From the NCBI RefSeq assembly GCF_015558675.1, contig NZ_JADMOL010000001.1, positions 620,373 to 684,372 on the forward strand: a DNA stretch of 64,000 nt. Reading direction: 5' to 3'. This DNA is from Paenibacillus sp. 1001270B_150601_E10 (GTDB taxonomy: Bacteria; Bacillota; Bacilli; Paenibacillales; Paenibacillaceae). The notes beneath the pieces were generated by a model. It saw only the letters and a list, made by a program, of their open reading frames with translations, was not told the origin of the DNA and made no database searches. Positions 54,507-62,989 of the stretch are shown piece after piece. Position 1 is the first letter of the stretch. Every line of letters begins with the position of its first letter. The translations under genes and the position numbers were made by a program.

Positions 54507-54543
54507 CTATTCAATAAGCTATTCGATATTAAAAAAGGAGGTA

Positions 54544-55446
54544 TTATTGCCGATTTATATGATCTTTGAAATACTCTAATAGGAAGCGCTGGAACGTCTC
54601 AGCGACACGAGGCAGCTTCTCATCTACTCTGCGGATTAGCCCAACCGTCCTAGTCACTTTCGGCTCCGTAATGCGTACGCTTGCAGGCTGCAGCTCAGAT
54701 GTATGACGCAGCGCCATTTCAGGCAGCAAACTGACCCCCATCCCCGCAGCAACAAGTCCTCGTATGGTATCCGTCTCCTCTCCCTCAAAGCCAATCGCAG
54801 GAGAAAAGCCAGCCTGCACACAGGCATCCCATACAATTGGCCGCAGCGAGTAGCCTTGGCTGAAGAGGACGAATGTTTCATCCTTTAGCTGGGACAAGTG
54901 GATCTCCTCCTCATTCGCTAGCGGATGGTTAGGAGGAAGAATCGCGGCAAGCTCCTCGGTAAGCAAAATCTCACCTGTGACCTGCTCAGACTTTTCTGGA
55001 TATGGCGAAATAAATGCCAAATCAATCTCGCCATTGATCACGTCTCGAATCAATGAAGGGTACATCCCCTGCTTGAATCGAAACTTGACATTCGGATGCA
55101 GCTTACGGAAAGCTGCAACGACAGAAGGAATCAAATGAATGCCTAAGCTGTGCGGAAATCCAATTCGAATCTCTCCAAGCTCAGGATCAATGAACTCCTG
55201 GATCTCCTGAACGGCCTTTTCCAGCTCCTTCAGTATCGCTTCTGCTCTTTTAAGAAACAATTGCCCTACAGGAGTAAGCTGTAAATTACGCCCTTTCTGC
55301 AAGAAGAGCTTCACACCGAGCTCTTCCTCTAGCTGATGAATCTGCCGGCTAACCGCAGATTGCGCGACATGCATTTCCTCCGCAGCCTGCGTGACATGTT
55401 CTTTCTGGGCTACCTTTACAAAGTAATATAACTGCCTCAGCTCCAC
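54544..55446 (-). CDS. LysR-family regulator (GltC-like)
   Basis: 300 residues. The N-terminal HTH is MELRQLYYFVKVAQKEHVTQAAEEMHVAQSAVSRQIHQLEEELG, with the wing LTPVGQLFLKRA. The effector domain includes IRIGFPHSLGIHLIPSVV, FKQGMYPSLIRDVINGEIDLAF and LVAAGMGVSLLPE. The block order and wording closely follow B. subtilis GltC, the glutamate-synthase activator. No gltAB is adjacent here, so the target is elsewhere or different; LysR proteins often also control a divergent neighbour, and none is present. Confidence 0.9.
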   Translation of the reverse strand: MELRQLYYFVKVAQKEHVTQAAEEMHVAQSAVSRQIHQLEEELGVKLFLQKGRNLQLTPVGQLFLKRAEAILKELEKAVQEIQEFIDPELGEIRIGFPHSLGIHLIPSVVAAFRKLHPNVKFRFKQGMYPSLIRDVINGEIDLAFISPYPEKSEQVTGEILLTEELAAILPPNHPLANEEEIHLSQLKDETFVLFSQGYSLRPIVWDACVQAGFSPAIGFEGEETDTIRGLVAAGMGVSLLPEMALRHTSELQPASVRITEPKVTRTVGLIRRVDEKLPRVAETFQRFLLEYFKDHINRQ

Positions 55447-55497
55447 AATCCCTCAACGCTCCGTTCTATATGATCAATACTCTTTCTTGAACAACGC

Positions 55498-56100
55498 TTA
55501 TCTTCGATGGATCCATCGCATAACTGTGTACAAGACAAAACCCCCTGCTAGGCCGCCTAGATGAGCGCTCCAGCTGATATTGGTCATCAGGAACGACTGA
55601 ACGATACCAAGACCTAAAATGATGTACAGCGTTTTACGAGATGCCTCATCCAGCGCTTGGCGCTGAAAGATCGCGATAAATAAATAAGCTCCGTACAAAC
55701 CGTAAATGGCGCTGGATGCACCAGCCATCAAAGTCCCCCACTCTGATGCAAATACACTGAACGCATTCCCAAGAACCCCGCTTAGCACATAGAGCAGTGC
55801 ATAGCGAACGTGACCTAGAATCCGTTCAAGCGGCGGAGCAAAGACAAACAAAGCAAACATGTTAAATAATAAATGCTCAAATCCGATGTGAAGAAACATT
55901 GCGCTAACAAGCCGCCAAGTCTGTTCAACAAATGGCTCCCACTTTAGCACAGCTCCGAATCGAAGCAGCGTCTCTCCACTCGTTGAGCCTCCATTCATCG
56001 CTAGGATGATGAACATAATAATATTCACTGCAATTAGAGTACTCGTCACTGGAAACTGCTTCAGGTAGCTCCGCCAATTCTCATAACGAATAAAAATCAT
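55498..56100 (-). CDS. Rhomboid-family intramembrane serine protease
   Basis: 200 residues, six membrane helices. The catalytic dyad is Ser in LMAGASSAIYGLYG (GxSxx motif) and His in WSAHLGGLAGGF. RLVSAMFLHIGFEHLLFNMFALFVFAPPLER contains the conserved loop-1 and HxxxNxxx helix. GGAG lies 9 nt before ATG 56100; an earlier ATG is out of frame. It cleaves membrane proteins within the bilayer; substrates unknown. Confidence 0.92.
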   Translation of the reverse strand: MIFIRYENWRSYLKQFPVTSTLIAVNIIMFIILAMNGGSTSGETLLRFGAVLKWEPFVEQTWRLVSAMFLHIGFEHLLFNMFALFVFAPPLERILGHVRYALLYVLSGVLGNAFSVFASEWGTLMAGASSAIYGLYGAYLFIAIFQRQALDEASRKTLYIILGLGIVQSFLMTNISWSAHLGGLAGGFVLYTVMRWIHRR

Positions 56101-56243
56101 CCATCGTCACTCCTTCAGCAATCATTCTCATGCCGCAATCCCATTCATAGCGAACGTAGATTGGACAACTTAACATTTGTAAGATTATAATATGAACAGG
56201 GTATTACCAAAAATTAGAGCCGTTACGCAAGGAGGTAACTATC

Positions 56244-56762
56244 ATGACCGTAGAACGCACAGGTGTTGCTACTTTCAAAGGAAATCCCATTACTCTTCTA
56301 GGACCTGAATTGCACGTTGGCGATCAAGCCCCTGACTTCACTTTGCATAAAAACTTGCTTGAGACAGCGAGTCTGAACGACTTCGCAGGTAAGATCAAGC
56401 TGATCAGTGTTGTGCCTTCAATCGATACGGGCGTATGCGACATGCAAACTCGTCGTTTCAACGAAGAAGCTTCTAAGCTTGGTGAGCAAGTTGCCGTACT
56501 TACTGTAAGCGCAGACCTTCCATTTGCTCAAGCACGCTGGTGCGGTGCAGCTGGTGTAGACCAGGTTGTGATGCTGTCTGATTACAAGAACAACACTTTT
56601 GGACAAGCATATGGCTTGTTGATCAAAGAATTCCAGCTTGATATGAGAGCTATCTTCGTGCTGGATGCCGACAACAAGATTACATATGTCGAGTATCTCA
56701 AGGAAATGGCTGAGCATCCGAACTATGATGCAGCAATCGAAGCTGTTAAAGCCCTTGTCTAA
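56244..56762 (+). CDS. tpx: Thiol peroxidase (Tpx), atypical 2-Cys peroxiredoxin
   Basis: 172 residues. The peroxidatic cysteine is in [20 protein letters not shown] (PSxxTxxC); the resolving cysteine is RWCGAAG. The N-terminal [22 protein letters not shown] is the Tpx subfamily signature. It reduces hydroperoxides in the cytoplasm with thioredoxin. AAGGAGGT before the ATG is strong. Monocistronic, with a bidirectional terminator after. Confidence 0.96.
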   Translation: MTVERTGVATFKGNPITLLGPELHVGDQAPDFTLHKNLLETASLNDFAGKIKLISVVPSIDTGVCDMQTRRFNEEASKLGEQVAVLTVSADLPFAQARWCGAAGVDQVVMLSDYKNNTFGQAYGLLIKEFQLDMRAIFVLDADNKITYVEYLKEMAEHPNYDAAIEAVKALV

Positions 56763-56771
56763 TCCTGTACA

Positions 56772-56808
56772 CAAAAAGCGAGAGCAGAGCTTTGGCTCTC
56801 CTCTCGCT
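56772..56808. terminator. Bidirectional terminator
   Basis: AGCGAGAG-cAGAGC-ttt-GGCTCT-CCTCTCGCT. The T-run is best on the minus strand. Confidence 0.85.
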
Positions 56809-56825
56809 CAGCTGTTTCTTCTTTG

Positions 56826-57218
56826 TTAAGGTTGTGTCTTATAGCTCGACAGTTTTTTATCTAGTACAGAGTATAGATCAAGAATCACTCGGTAGTTCGC
56901 ACCGAGATCTCCCATTCCACCTCTTGAGGCGGAGTATATATCAACCGCTGTCTTCACAGGGCTTACCGACACAATTGATACGGTTATATCCATAGTACGT
57001 CCGGTTGCAGTCCGCTTCTCTAATGTAATTTCCCCTACATTCGGAACCTCATGCAAGAGCTTATAGCCTTGAATCTTCTTAAGTGTTGAAGATACCTCTG
57101 CCCAAGCCTTGTCCTTCGATAAGGAGTAGTAATGCGTTTTCAGTTTGGGATCTTTAGCTCGATCACTGGTCGTTTCGAAACTACGAATAACACCAGCAAG
57201 AGTTCGTTTGAGTGACAA
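56826..57218 (-). CDS. DUF1499-like protein, 130 aa
   Basis: Soluble, no signal peptide. The segment VDIYSASRGGMGDLGANYRVI matches the RSxSRxGxxDxGxNxxRI signature of DUF1499 loosely, and WAEVSSTLKKI matches its first helix. Function unknown even in the family. A ribosome site lies before ATG 57218. It lies about 95 bp downstream of the ncRNA terminator on the same strand, so it has its own promoter or reads through. Confidence 0.65.
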   Translation of the reverse strand: MSLKRTLAGVIRSFETTSDRAKDPKLKTHYYSLSKDKAWAEVSSTLKKIQGYKLLHEVPNVGEITLEKRTATGRTMDITVSIVSVSPVKTAVDIYSASRGGMGDLGANYRVILDLYSVLDKKLSSYKTQP

Positions 57219-57311
57219 AAGCGTCTTCCTCCTTTATATGAACTGCCGTTGCTCACTTATTACAGTGTAACATTGAACGTGTAAGGAGAAAAGGGCTAAA
57301 CGAGAAGAACA

Positions 57312-57593
57312 AACAAAAAACACTTCCCGCATGGACAAAGTCCATATAGAAAGTGTTGTTTCTTTACAGGAAACCCGCGAATGCCGTTCGACTTTAATGT
57401 TTCTGAACCTGCTCTCACAGGTGGGTGTCCTCAAAGCCACGTTTGACTACTCAGTGAAGAGCTTGCCAGCGGAGACTCAATGTTGAACTCCCAAGAAACC
57501 ATCATTGGTTCAAAACAACGAAAGCCGTAACGCACATCGCAGGAGTCGTTCAAGTTGTAGACTCATTATAGAACGCTTTTCGACAAAAGTAAA
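57312..57593 (-). ncRNA. Probable 6S RNA (ssrS-like) with promoter and terminator
   Basis: No reading frame fits here. Minus strand: TTTACT (57593-57588), 17-bp spacer, TATAAT (57570-57565), start at A57558. From 57558 to about 57371 (188 nt, the length of 6S RNA) the ends form a closing stem CCTGCGA/TCGCGGG plus TGC-GTT/AAC-g-GCA. Inside, small hairpins AACCA-atga-TGGTT and ACCTG-tgagag-CAGGT flank a presumed central bubble. A terminator follows at 57312-57358 (ACACTTTC ... GGAAGTGTTTTTT with inner ATGGAC-ttt-GTCCAT). Architecture and length suggest 6S RNA; I could not align it to a known sequence. Confidence 0.55.
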
Positions 57594-57621
57594 GCCTCAA
57601 ACCTCACATGATGACTCATTA

Positions 57622-58446
57622 TCATCTGGATTCGGATGCAGGCTTTTCCTTATCCTCTTCTTCATCAGGGCGTCCTTCACCATCAGAAAGCGCTTGACCT
57701 TCAAGTGCTTCTTCATTCTCTTCAGCGTCACGCTGCTCTGCCAATTGCTCCTGCTGCGCCTGCATCTTCTGATACGTCGCATAGAAATTAAAGAATGCAT
57801 AGTAGGCAATAACGGAACCTGCGAAGAAAATGATAATGAACGGATATTTGATTCCAAAGTACAAAATCGCACCGCTTACAATTGCAGTCAGTACAACACG
57901 TACAGGACGGAATACCGTAAGAAGAACACTATTTTTCAAAATCTCGAATGTCTTCATATGGTAATGGGATACCATGGAGAAGAAGTTGAACAAAGATACA
58001 AACAAGATAATAAGCAATCCAAGCATGACATAGCCGATCATGCGCATAGATGTCAATTGCGTCATATAGACGGTATAGTCAATGTACATAATGACGAACA
58101 GCAACGTATAGAAGATCCCGCCGATCATCGCTTGCTTATAGTTTTCTTTGTACGAACTAAAAAACGTTTTTAAGAGCTTCACATCTGTGTCGCCCATGAT
58201 CCATTTGCGGCCTACTGAGAACATCGCCGATGTAGCCGGGAATAAAGTAAACGGTGCCAGAATTCCCATCGCCCAGTTCATCTGCAGAGATTCGTTCGGG
58301 AAATTACCTGCCATAAACAATAGCTTCATGAATAACGCCGCAAAGAACGGCAACGAGCAACCGATCCATAAAAGATTGGTGACCGAGAACCGCATAATCC
58401 ACTCTGAAATGCGATAAAAACCACCCATTAACCCTCGAAATTCCAA
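57622..58446 (-). CDS. DUF624 (YesL-like) membrane protein
   Basis: 274 residues from TTG 58446 (GGAGGTG 6 nt upstream), giving MEFRGLMGGFYRISEWI, the usual DUF624 beginning; an ATG at 58464 or 58461 lacks a good ribosome site. Five to six hydrophobic segments: the family block FSVTNLLWIGCSLPFF, one near 60-80, two around 100-150, and two near 175-210. The C-terminal 60 residues are E/Q-rich and cytoplasmic (QAQQEQLAEQRDAEENEE), probably helical. YesL proteins often sit by carbohydrate ABC genes, but none is here. Function unknown. Confidence 0.85.
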   Translation of the reverse strand: MEFRGLMGGFYRISEWIMRFSVTNLLWIGCSLPFFAALFMKLLFMAGNFPNESLQMNWAMGILAPFTLFPATSAMFSVGRKWIMGDTDVKLLKTFFSSYKENYKQAMIGGIFYTLLFVIMYIDYTVYMTQLTSMRMIGYVMLGLLIILFVSLFNFFSMVSHYHMKTFEILKNSVLLTVFRPVRVVLTAIVSGAILYFGIKYPFIIIFFAGSVIAYYAFFNFYATYQKMQAQQEQLAEQRDAEENEEALEGQALSDGEGRPDEEEDKEKPASESR

Positions 58447-58610
58447 ACGAGACACCTCCATCATCCTGTCTCTTAACTATAATACAAACAGAGGTTGTAC
58501 ACCAGTGCCTATTTTCATGCATCTAGGTCAACTGTCTATGCCGCCGAAGCATGACTGCCATATGATGTACAGTGTCTAGAAGAGATCAGCACTCAAAGGA
58601 GGATTGCCAC

Positions 58611-58730
58611 ATGGGTCAATTAGGATATGGTGGTTTTGGTTGTGGAGTAGGCGGTTTGGGTACTAATGTAGGTGCTATCCTAGTACTATTCATCCTGCTT
58701 GTTATCATCAGCCGCTCTCTCTGCTGCTAA
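58611..58730 (+). CDS. YjcZ-family sporulation peptide, 39 aa
   Basis: Gly-rich N-terminus (MGQLGYGGFGCGVGG) then a membrane helix (AILVLFILLVIISR) ending in CC. AAAGGAGG precedes the ATG by 7 nt and a strong terminator follows. It shares the ILVLFILLVI core with the gene at 23524. Typical of spore-associated YjcZ peptides. Confidence 0.9.
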   Translation: MGQLGYGGFGCGVGGLGTNVGAILVLFILLVIISRSLCC

Positions 58731-58771
58731 GATTAAGCTACTCTCCCCATAACGTCTATCGCAGGATCTGA

Positions 58772-58798
58772 GAAGCAGGAGGATACCCTCCTGCTTTT
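58772..58798 (+). terminator. Terminator of the second YjcZ-type gene
   Basis: GAAGCAGGAGG-ata-CCCTCCTGCTTTT. Confidence 0.88.
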
Positions 58799-58825
58799 CC
58801 TATCCATATAACAGCGTCTACAAAG

Positions 58826-59395
58826 TTAAGCAAGCCTCATAAGCTCAGAAGGATGATACTGCGCGGCAGCATCCTTTAGATCGCCTTTGTACACAAGCTG
58901 GAGGCGAGCACATTGTCTAAAGTCTTCCGGAGTAACCCACTCCGACTGTTTTTGGAACAAATCACAGCCGCTGTACTGCAAGACAGAAGCAACGAATTGC
59001 GAGCAAAAATAAGCATTCTCCCGTTCAATTCTTACTCGGAATACAATGCCTAGAAGACCAATCAAGTTGTATCGATACTCATCCTTGTGCTGTTCGATCA
59101 TTCTAATTCTTCTTCGAATCCGGTCATATACATCTTGCGTAACCGTGATCTTATAGAGTGCGCACAGGGTAGGACGATGACTAGATCGAATCAGGCTTCC
59201 ATAGATCTGTTCGCGAACGAAGCCTCCGATAAAGGGATTGGCAGGATCTTTCCGGCCAAAGCTGTATACTTCCGTCAATTTACGGTCAAACGCAATGGAT
59301 ACATGATTAAGCGGCTCACGTGTATACATCTTAATCATTTGAGACAACCATGTACCGGTGTCTGTTAATAAAATATAAATCTCTTTTTGCTCCAA
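58826..59395 (-). CDS. Permuted papain-like (NlpC/P60, YiiX-type) hydrolase
   Basis: 189 residues if it starts at TTG 59395, where GGGTGAT is 7 nt upstream; the frame is open to 59452 and that start cannot be excluded. The circularly permuted papain fold shows histidine in EPLNHVSIAFD and the nucleophile cysteine in ENAYFCSQFVASVL, in His-before-Cys order as in YiiX/LRAT-type enzymes. No signal peptide from the chosen start, so it is probably cytoplasmic or cell-associated. It would cleave amide or acyl bonds; the substrate is unknown. Confidence 0.78.
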   Translation of the reverse strand: MEQKEIYILLTDTGTWLSQMIKMYTREPLNHVSIAFDRKLTEVYSFGRKDPANPFIGGFVREQIYGSLIRSSHRPTLCALYKITVTQDVYDRIRRRIRMIEQHKDEYRYNLIGLLGIVFRVRIERENAYFCSQFVASVLQYSGCDLFQKQSEWVTPEDFRQCARLQLVYKGDLKDAAAQYHPSELMRLA

Positions 59396-59667
59396 CAATG
59401 GTATCACCCAATACGAATAAATATGAATTATTCTCATTGTATAAATACTCATACTTATTGGATACGATCTTCAGCCTAATTTACATCTAGACTTTAGTCG
59501 AGGATTGTATAAATGCAGGTCAGCATATCGGACAGAGAGTCTATTCAATCCATCCATGAACCAATAAATAAACGATACATAGTAGAATAGATAGGCGAGA
59601 TGGTTATGAGTCATGATCGATGAGGACTGATCCAAGAGGCAATAGAGATCATTCTTATTCTTATTCT

Positions 59668-59702
59668 AAAAAAGGAACAGTTGAGCAATCAACTGTCCCT
59701 TT
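59668..59702 (-). terminator. Terminator of the DEAD-box gene
   Basis: Minus strand: AAAGGGACAGTTG-6 nt-CAACTGTTCCTTTTTT. Confidence 0.9.
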
Positions 59703-59709
59703 GATGTTC

Positions 59710-61362
59710 TTATTCAGAATCGGAATTGAAACGGGATTCGCGGTTCTCGTAGTTACGGCGCGGACGACGATCTCCTCCGCCGGAACGATCTCCTCCACGA
59801 TCGTACTCACGGCGATTGCCATAGTTACGGTTATCACCACGATTGTCTCCACGATTATCACCACGATTGTCTCCACGATTATCACCACGATTGTCCCCAC
59901 GGTTGTTGTAACCGCCGCGACGATCCTTGTTGTCACGGTAGTTGCCACCACCGCCAGAGCCATAGCGGCCGCCACCGCTTCTTCCATATGGCGCGTTCAA
60001 TCTACGGCCATTGGAGCGAATGTCTGGCTTACGGCGCTTCGCACGAATTGGATCCTCTGGAGTCAGGTTGACTTGAACATCCTTCTTCTCGCCTGTCAGC
60101 AATTTGAATGCTGCGCTTAGCAATTGAACAGAGTCATACTGCTCAAGAAGCTGCAGCGTAATTGCTTTGTATTCGTTCAGCTCGCCTGATTGGATCACAT
60201 CGATCAAGCGATCTGCAACGACGCGCTGTTTGCCTTCGATTGCTTCTGCCAAGCTCGGCATAGGCTTGCGGTTAATGCGATGGCGCGTTACGCGCTCGAT
60301 GAAGTGAAGATGATCCATCTCACGTGGCGTAACGAAGGACCAAGCACTACCTTCTTTACCTGCACGTCCTGTACGACCGATGCGGTGTACATAGGACTCT
60401 GGGTCTTGCGGCAAGTCAAAGTTGATAACGTGTGTAACGCCGGATACATCAAGACCACGTGCTGCAACGTCAGTTGCTACCAGCACGTCAATGCTGCCGT
60501 CACGGAACTTACGCATAACCGTGTCACGTTGGTTCTGGGACAGGTCACCATGAAGGCCGTCCGCTGTATATCCACGCTTCTGAAGAGCTTCAGACAGCTC
60601 ATCTACACGGCGCTTCGTACGACCGAATACGATCGCAAGCTCTGGTGATTCCATATCAAGCAAACGGCTCAACGCATCAAATTTGGAACGTTCGTTAACT
60701 TCGATATAGTTCTGCTCAATAAGTGGCGCACTTACTTGCTTAGGCATAACGGATACATGCTCAGGATTTTTCAAGAATGTATTCGCGAGCTTTTGAATGT
60801 TAGGAGGCATTGTCGCGGAGAACAACATCGTTTGACGCTCTTCCGGCACAAGCTTCAAGATGGACGTAATGTCGTCCATGAAGCCCATGTCGAGCATTTC
60901 ATCCGCCTCGTCCAATACAACCGTATTGACATCATCCAGACGGATCGTCTTGCGGTTAATATGATCAAGCAAACGGCCAGGTGTACCGATAATAATTTGT
61001 GGGCGCTTTTTCAACGCGCGAATTTGGCGACCAATATCTTGTCCACCGTAAATAGCCAAAGAACGAACGCCCTTAAAGCGGGAAAGCTTGCCGATCTCTT
61101 CGGATACTTGAATCGCAAGCTCGCGTGTTGGTGTCATAACGAGGGCTACGACACGTTCTTCGCTTGGCTCGATCTTTGTAATAAGAGGAATACCGAACGC
61201 GGCTGTCTTACCTGTACCTGTTTGCGCTTGTCCGATCATATCACTGCCTGATAGCGCTACAGGAATCGCCTTTTCCTGAATCGGCGTGGATTCTTCGAAT
61301 CCTAATTCTGTAATTGCTTGAAGTACTTTAGGCTCCAAGCCAAATTCTGCAAAATTTTTCAA
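59710..61362 (-). CDS. cshA: DEAD-box RNA helicase, CshA-like
   Basis: 550 residues from TTG 61362 (AAGGAG 8 nt upstream, giving [14 protein letters not shown], the usual family start); ATG 61371 is only 1 nt from AAGGAG. Motifs present are the Q motif ([13 protein letters not shown]), [37 protein letters not shown], and ARGLDV and [11 protein letters not shown]-terminal RNA-binding segment about 385-480, then a disordered arginine/glycine tail with an NRGD tetrapeptide repeated in tandem and RGGGxR-like ends. It unwinds RNA in degradosome or ribosome assembly and helps in cold. Confidence 0.9.
   Translation of the reverse strand: MKNFAEFGLEPKVLQAITELGFEESTPIQEKAIPVALSGSDMIGQAQTGTGKTAAFGIPLITKIEPSEERVVALVMTPTRELAIQVSEEIGKLSRFKGVRSLAIYGGQDIGRQIRALKKRPQIIIGTPGRLLDHINRKTIRLDDVNTVVLDEADEMLDMGFMDDITSILKLVPEERQTMLFSATMPPNIQKLANTFLKNPEHVSVMPKQVSAPLIEQNYIEVNERSKFDALSRLLDMESPELAIVFGRTKRRVDELSEALQKRGYTADGLHGDLSQNQRDTVMRKFRDGSIDVLVATDVAARGLDVSGVTHVINFDLPQDPESYVHRIGRTGRAGKEGSAWSFVTPREMDHLHFIERVTRHRINRKPMPSLAEAIEGKQRVVADRLIDVIQSGELNEYKAITLQLLEQYDSVQLLSAAFKLLTGEKKDVQVNLTPEDPIRAKRRKPDIRSNGRRLNAPYGRSGGGRYGSGGGGNYRDNKDRRGGYNNRGDNRGDNRGDNRGDNRGDNRGDNRNYGNRREYDRGGDRSGGGDRRPRRNYENRESRFNSDSE
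59832..59905. repeat. Tandem 12/24-bp coding repeat in the helicase tail
   Basis: Plus strand ATTATCACCACG and ATTGTCTCCACG units alternate about three times. Each 12 bp encodes NRGD, so copy-number change stays in frame. Confidence 0.85.
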
Positions 61363-61627
61363 TATATTCATGCTCCTTCTGTGTGGACAAACCACTGCCT
61401 TATCTATATTCTTAAGTATCGTGACATAGGTGACGAATGGCACATCCGCCTGTCGTCTTATCATATACAATGCGAAGTGAAGCCTTCATGTGTTCACCCG
61501 CTTATTCGCTCATGCGTACATCTCATCAAAATGAAGCATACTCAAGAATATCTAAATCAGTATAACATATTTAATTGTCTTATTACCAGTAAGAACATTT
61601 GAATTCGTTGGTTTTGGGGTGAATGGT

Positions 61628-62455
61628 TTGAAAAGGGTGTTTCACGTTCTAGTCATCATTTTAGGCGCATTAAGCATGGCCATTGGGATGAAGCTTTTTT
61701 TAGTCCCAAATCACTTTCTAAGTGGCGGCATATCAGGGGTCTCCATGATAACGAGCTACTTTACAGACTGGAACATGAGTATTATTTATTTTGCTTTAAA
61801 CTTGCCTTTGATGATTTGGGGCTGGTTTGCGCTCGGTCGCAGATTCATCTCTTACTCCATCATCAGCGTTGTGGCAACCACCTACTTCATTTCTCTTATT
61901 CCTGCGGTTTCCGTATCCGAGGAGCCTCTGCTCTGCGCAGTATTCGGCGGAACCTTTGTCGGGATCGGTGTTGGAATATCCTTACGGGTCGGAGGATCCA
62001 CAGGTGGCTTTGATATCATCGGATCTATTGTTACCAAGTATCGCGATTTTCCAATCGGAAATATCTCGGTAACGATGAACGGGGTTGTCATCATTACCCA
62101 CGGACTGCTGACGAAGAACTGGGAGCTTGTGCTTTACTCGATGGTTTCCATCTTCACAACGGGAAAAGTGATGGATTTTATTTTCATCAATCACTATAAG
62201 GTAACGGTGTATATCATCACAAGCAACAAAGAGATTCTGATGGAAAAGCTGCTGTCTTTGCCCCACGGCATTACCGTGATCAAGACTCGCGGAGCCTTCT
62301 CTGATATCGAACGGGATATGCTTATGACCGTAACGACTCGTTATGAGCTGTCAGATTTGAAGCGAGTGATTAGGGAGGCGGATCCGAAAGCCTTTGTCAA
62401 TATCGTGGAGACGGTTGGTGTAATCGGAAATTTCCGCAAACCAAAAGCCTTTTAA
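61628..62455 (+). CDS. YitT/DUF161-DUF2179 membrane protein
   Basis: 275 residues from TTG 61628 (GGGGTGA 5 nt upstream; a GTG at 61619 lies inside that site). About five membrane helices in the first 175 residues: ALSMAIGMKLFLVPNHFLSGGISG, NMSIIYFALNLPLMIWGW, SLRVGGSTGGFDIIG and others. The C-terminal 80 residues form the soluble DUF2179 domain (KTRGAFSDIERDMLMTVTTRYE), a typical YitT architecture. Function unproven in the family. A branched terminator follows. Confidence 0.92.
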   Translation: MKRVFHVLVIILGALSMAIGMKLFLVPNHFLSGGISGVSMITSYFTDWNMSIIYFALNLPLMIWGWFALGRRFISYSIISVVATTYFISLIPAVSVSEEPLLCAVFGGTFVGIGVGISLRVGGSTGGFDIIGSIVTKYRDFPIGNISVTMNGVVIITHGLLTKNWELVLYSMVSIFTTGKVMDFIFINHYKVTVYIITSNKEILMEKLLSLPHGITVIKTRGAFSDIERDMLMTVTTRYELSDLKRVIREADPKAFVNIVETVGVIGNFRKPKAF

Positions 62456-62480
62456 GCATATAGCATACGAAAACACAAAC

Positions 62481-62559
62481 AAGCTCAATAGCTTCTTCTA
62501 CGGATGATATGGGAATGGCTGATTCCCAAGACGCAGAATTCGCTTTTGAGCTTTTTTTG
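62481..62559 (+). terminator. Branched terminator of the YitT gene
   Basis: AAGCTCAA / TTGAGCTTTTTTT perfect 8-bp stem, inner AGC/GCT and a separate GGGAAT-ggctg-ATTCCC hairpin. Confidence 0.85.
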
Positions 62560-62625
62560 AATATAGATGCAAGAAGTCGGAATATTTCGCAATAAGAACC
62601 TTTTCTCCGAGTTGCCTCAAAATCC

Positions 62626-62838
62626 CTACTTCACAAATACATAGCCTGCGCCCTTTGAAAGTCTTTTCTTCTCCACAATGGACAGTTCATCCCACTCCTT
62701 GTCCATCATTCCTTTATCCATGAGGACCTCGGCCTGTTGGAAGGCTTCCTCCTCTGTTCCCGCAATGACAACACAATCCAGCTGTTGATTAGAAGATGAG
62801 GCTTCAAGACGATACAAGTACATATTAGACATTTCCAT
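62626..62838 (-). CDS. DUF3906-like small protein, 70 aa
   Basis: Start ATG 62838 (AGGAG 8 nt upstream). Sequence pattern MYLYRLEAS...CVVIAGTEEEAFQQAEVLMDK...SIVEKKRLSKGAGYVFV fits the short DUF3906 family of bacilli (YLYRxEV, EEEAFxxAE, EKKxxxKGAGFV). Soluble, function unknown. Between convergent and same-strand genes, likely monocistronic. Confidence 0.7.
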   Translation of the reverse strand: MEMSNMYLYRLEASSSNQQLDCVVIAGTEEEAFQQAEVLMDKGMMDKEWDELSIVEKKRLSKGAGYVFVK

Positions 62839-62989
62839 CAGCATAGCTCCTTTTGAATTAATACTCACTCTTTACTAATTATATTATTGTCATTATACAT
62901 GAGCCTAGGAGCGAAGCAAGAATAACGCGGCAAATTGAATGAAAAGCATATTCATACATTCATATTTATCACTGGAGAAGAGACGTTTA

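Noticed and set aside
59415-59445. Fur-box-like AT-rich stretch TGAGAAT-A-ATTCATA before the papain-like gene
   Set aside because: The second half matches only 4 of 7 positions; likely chance in AT-rich DNA.
59832-59905. Tandem repeats considered as CRISPR or VNTR
   Set aside because: Units are adjacent without spacers and encode NRGD inside the helicase frame.
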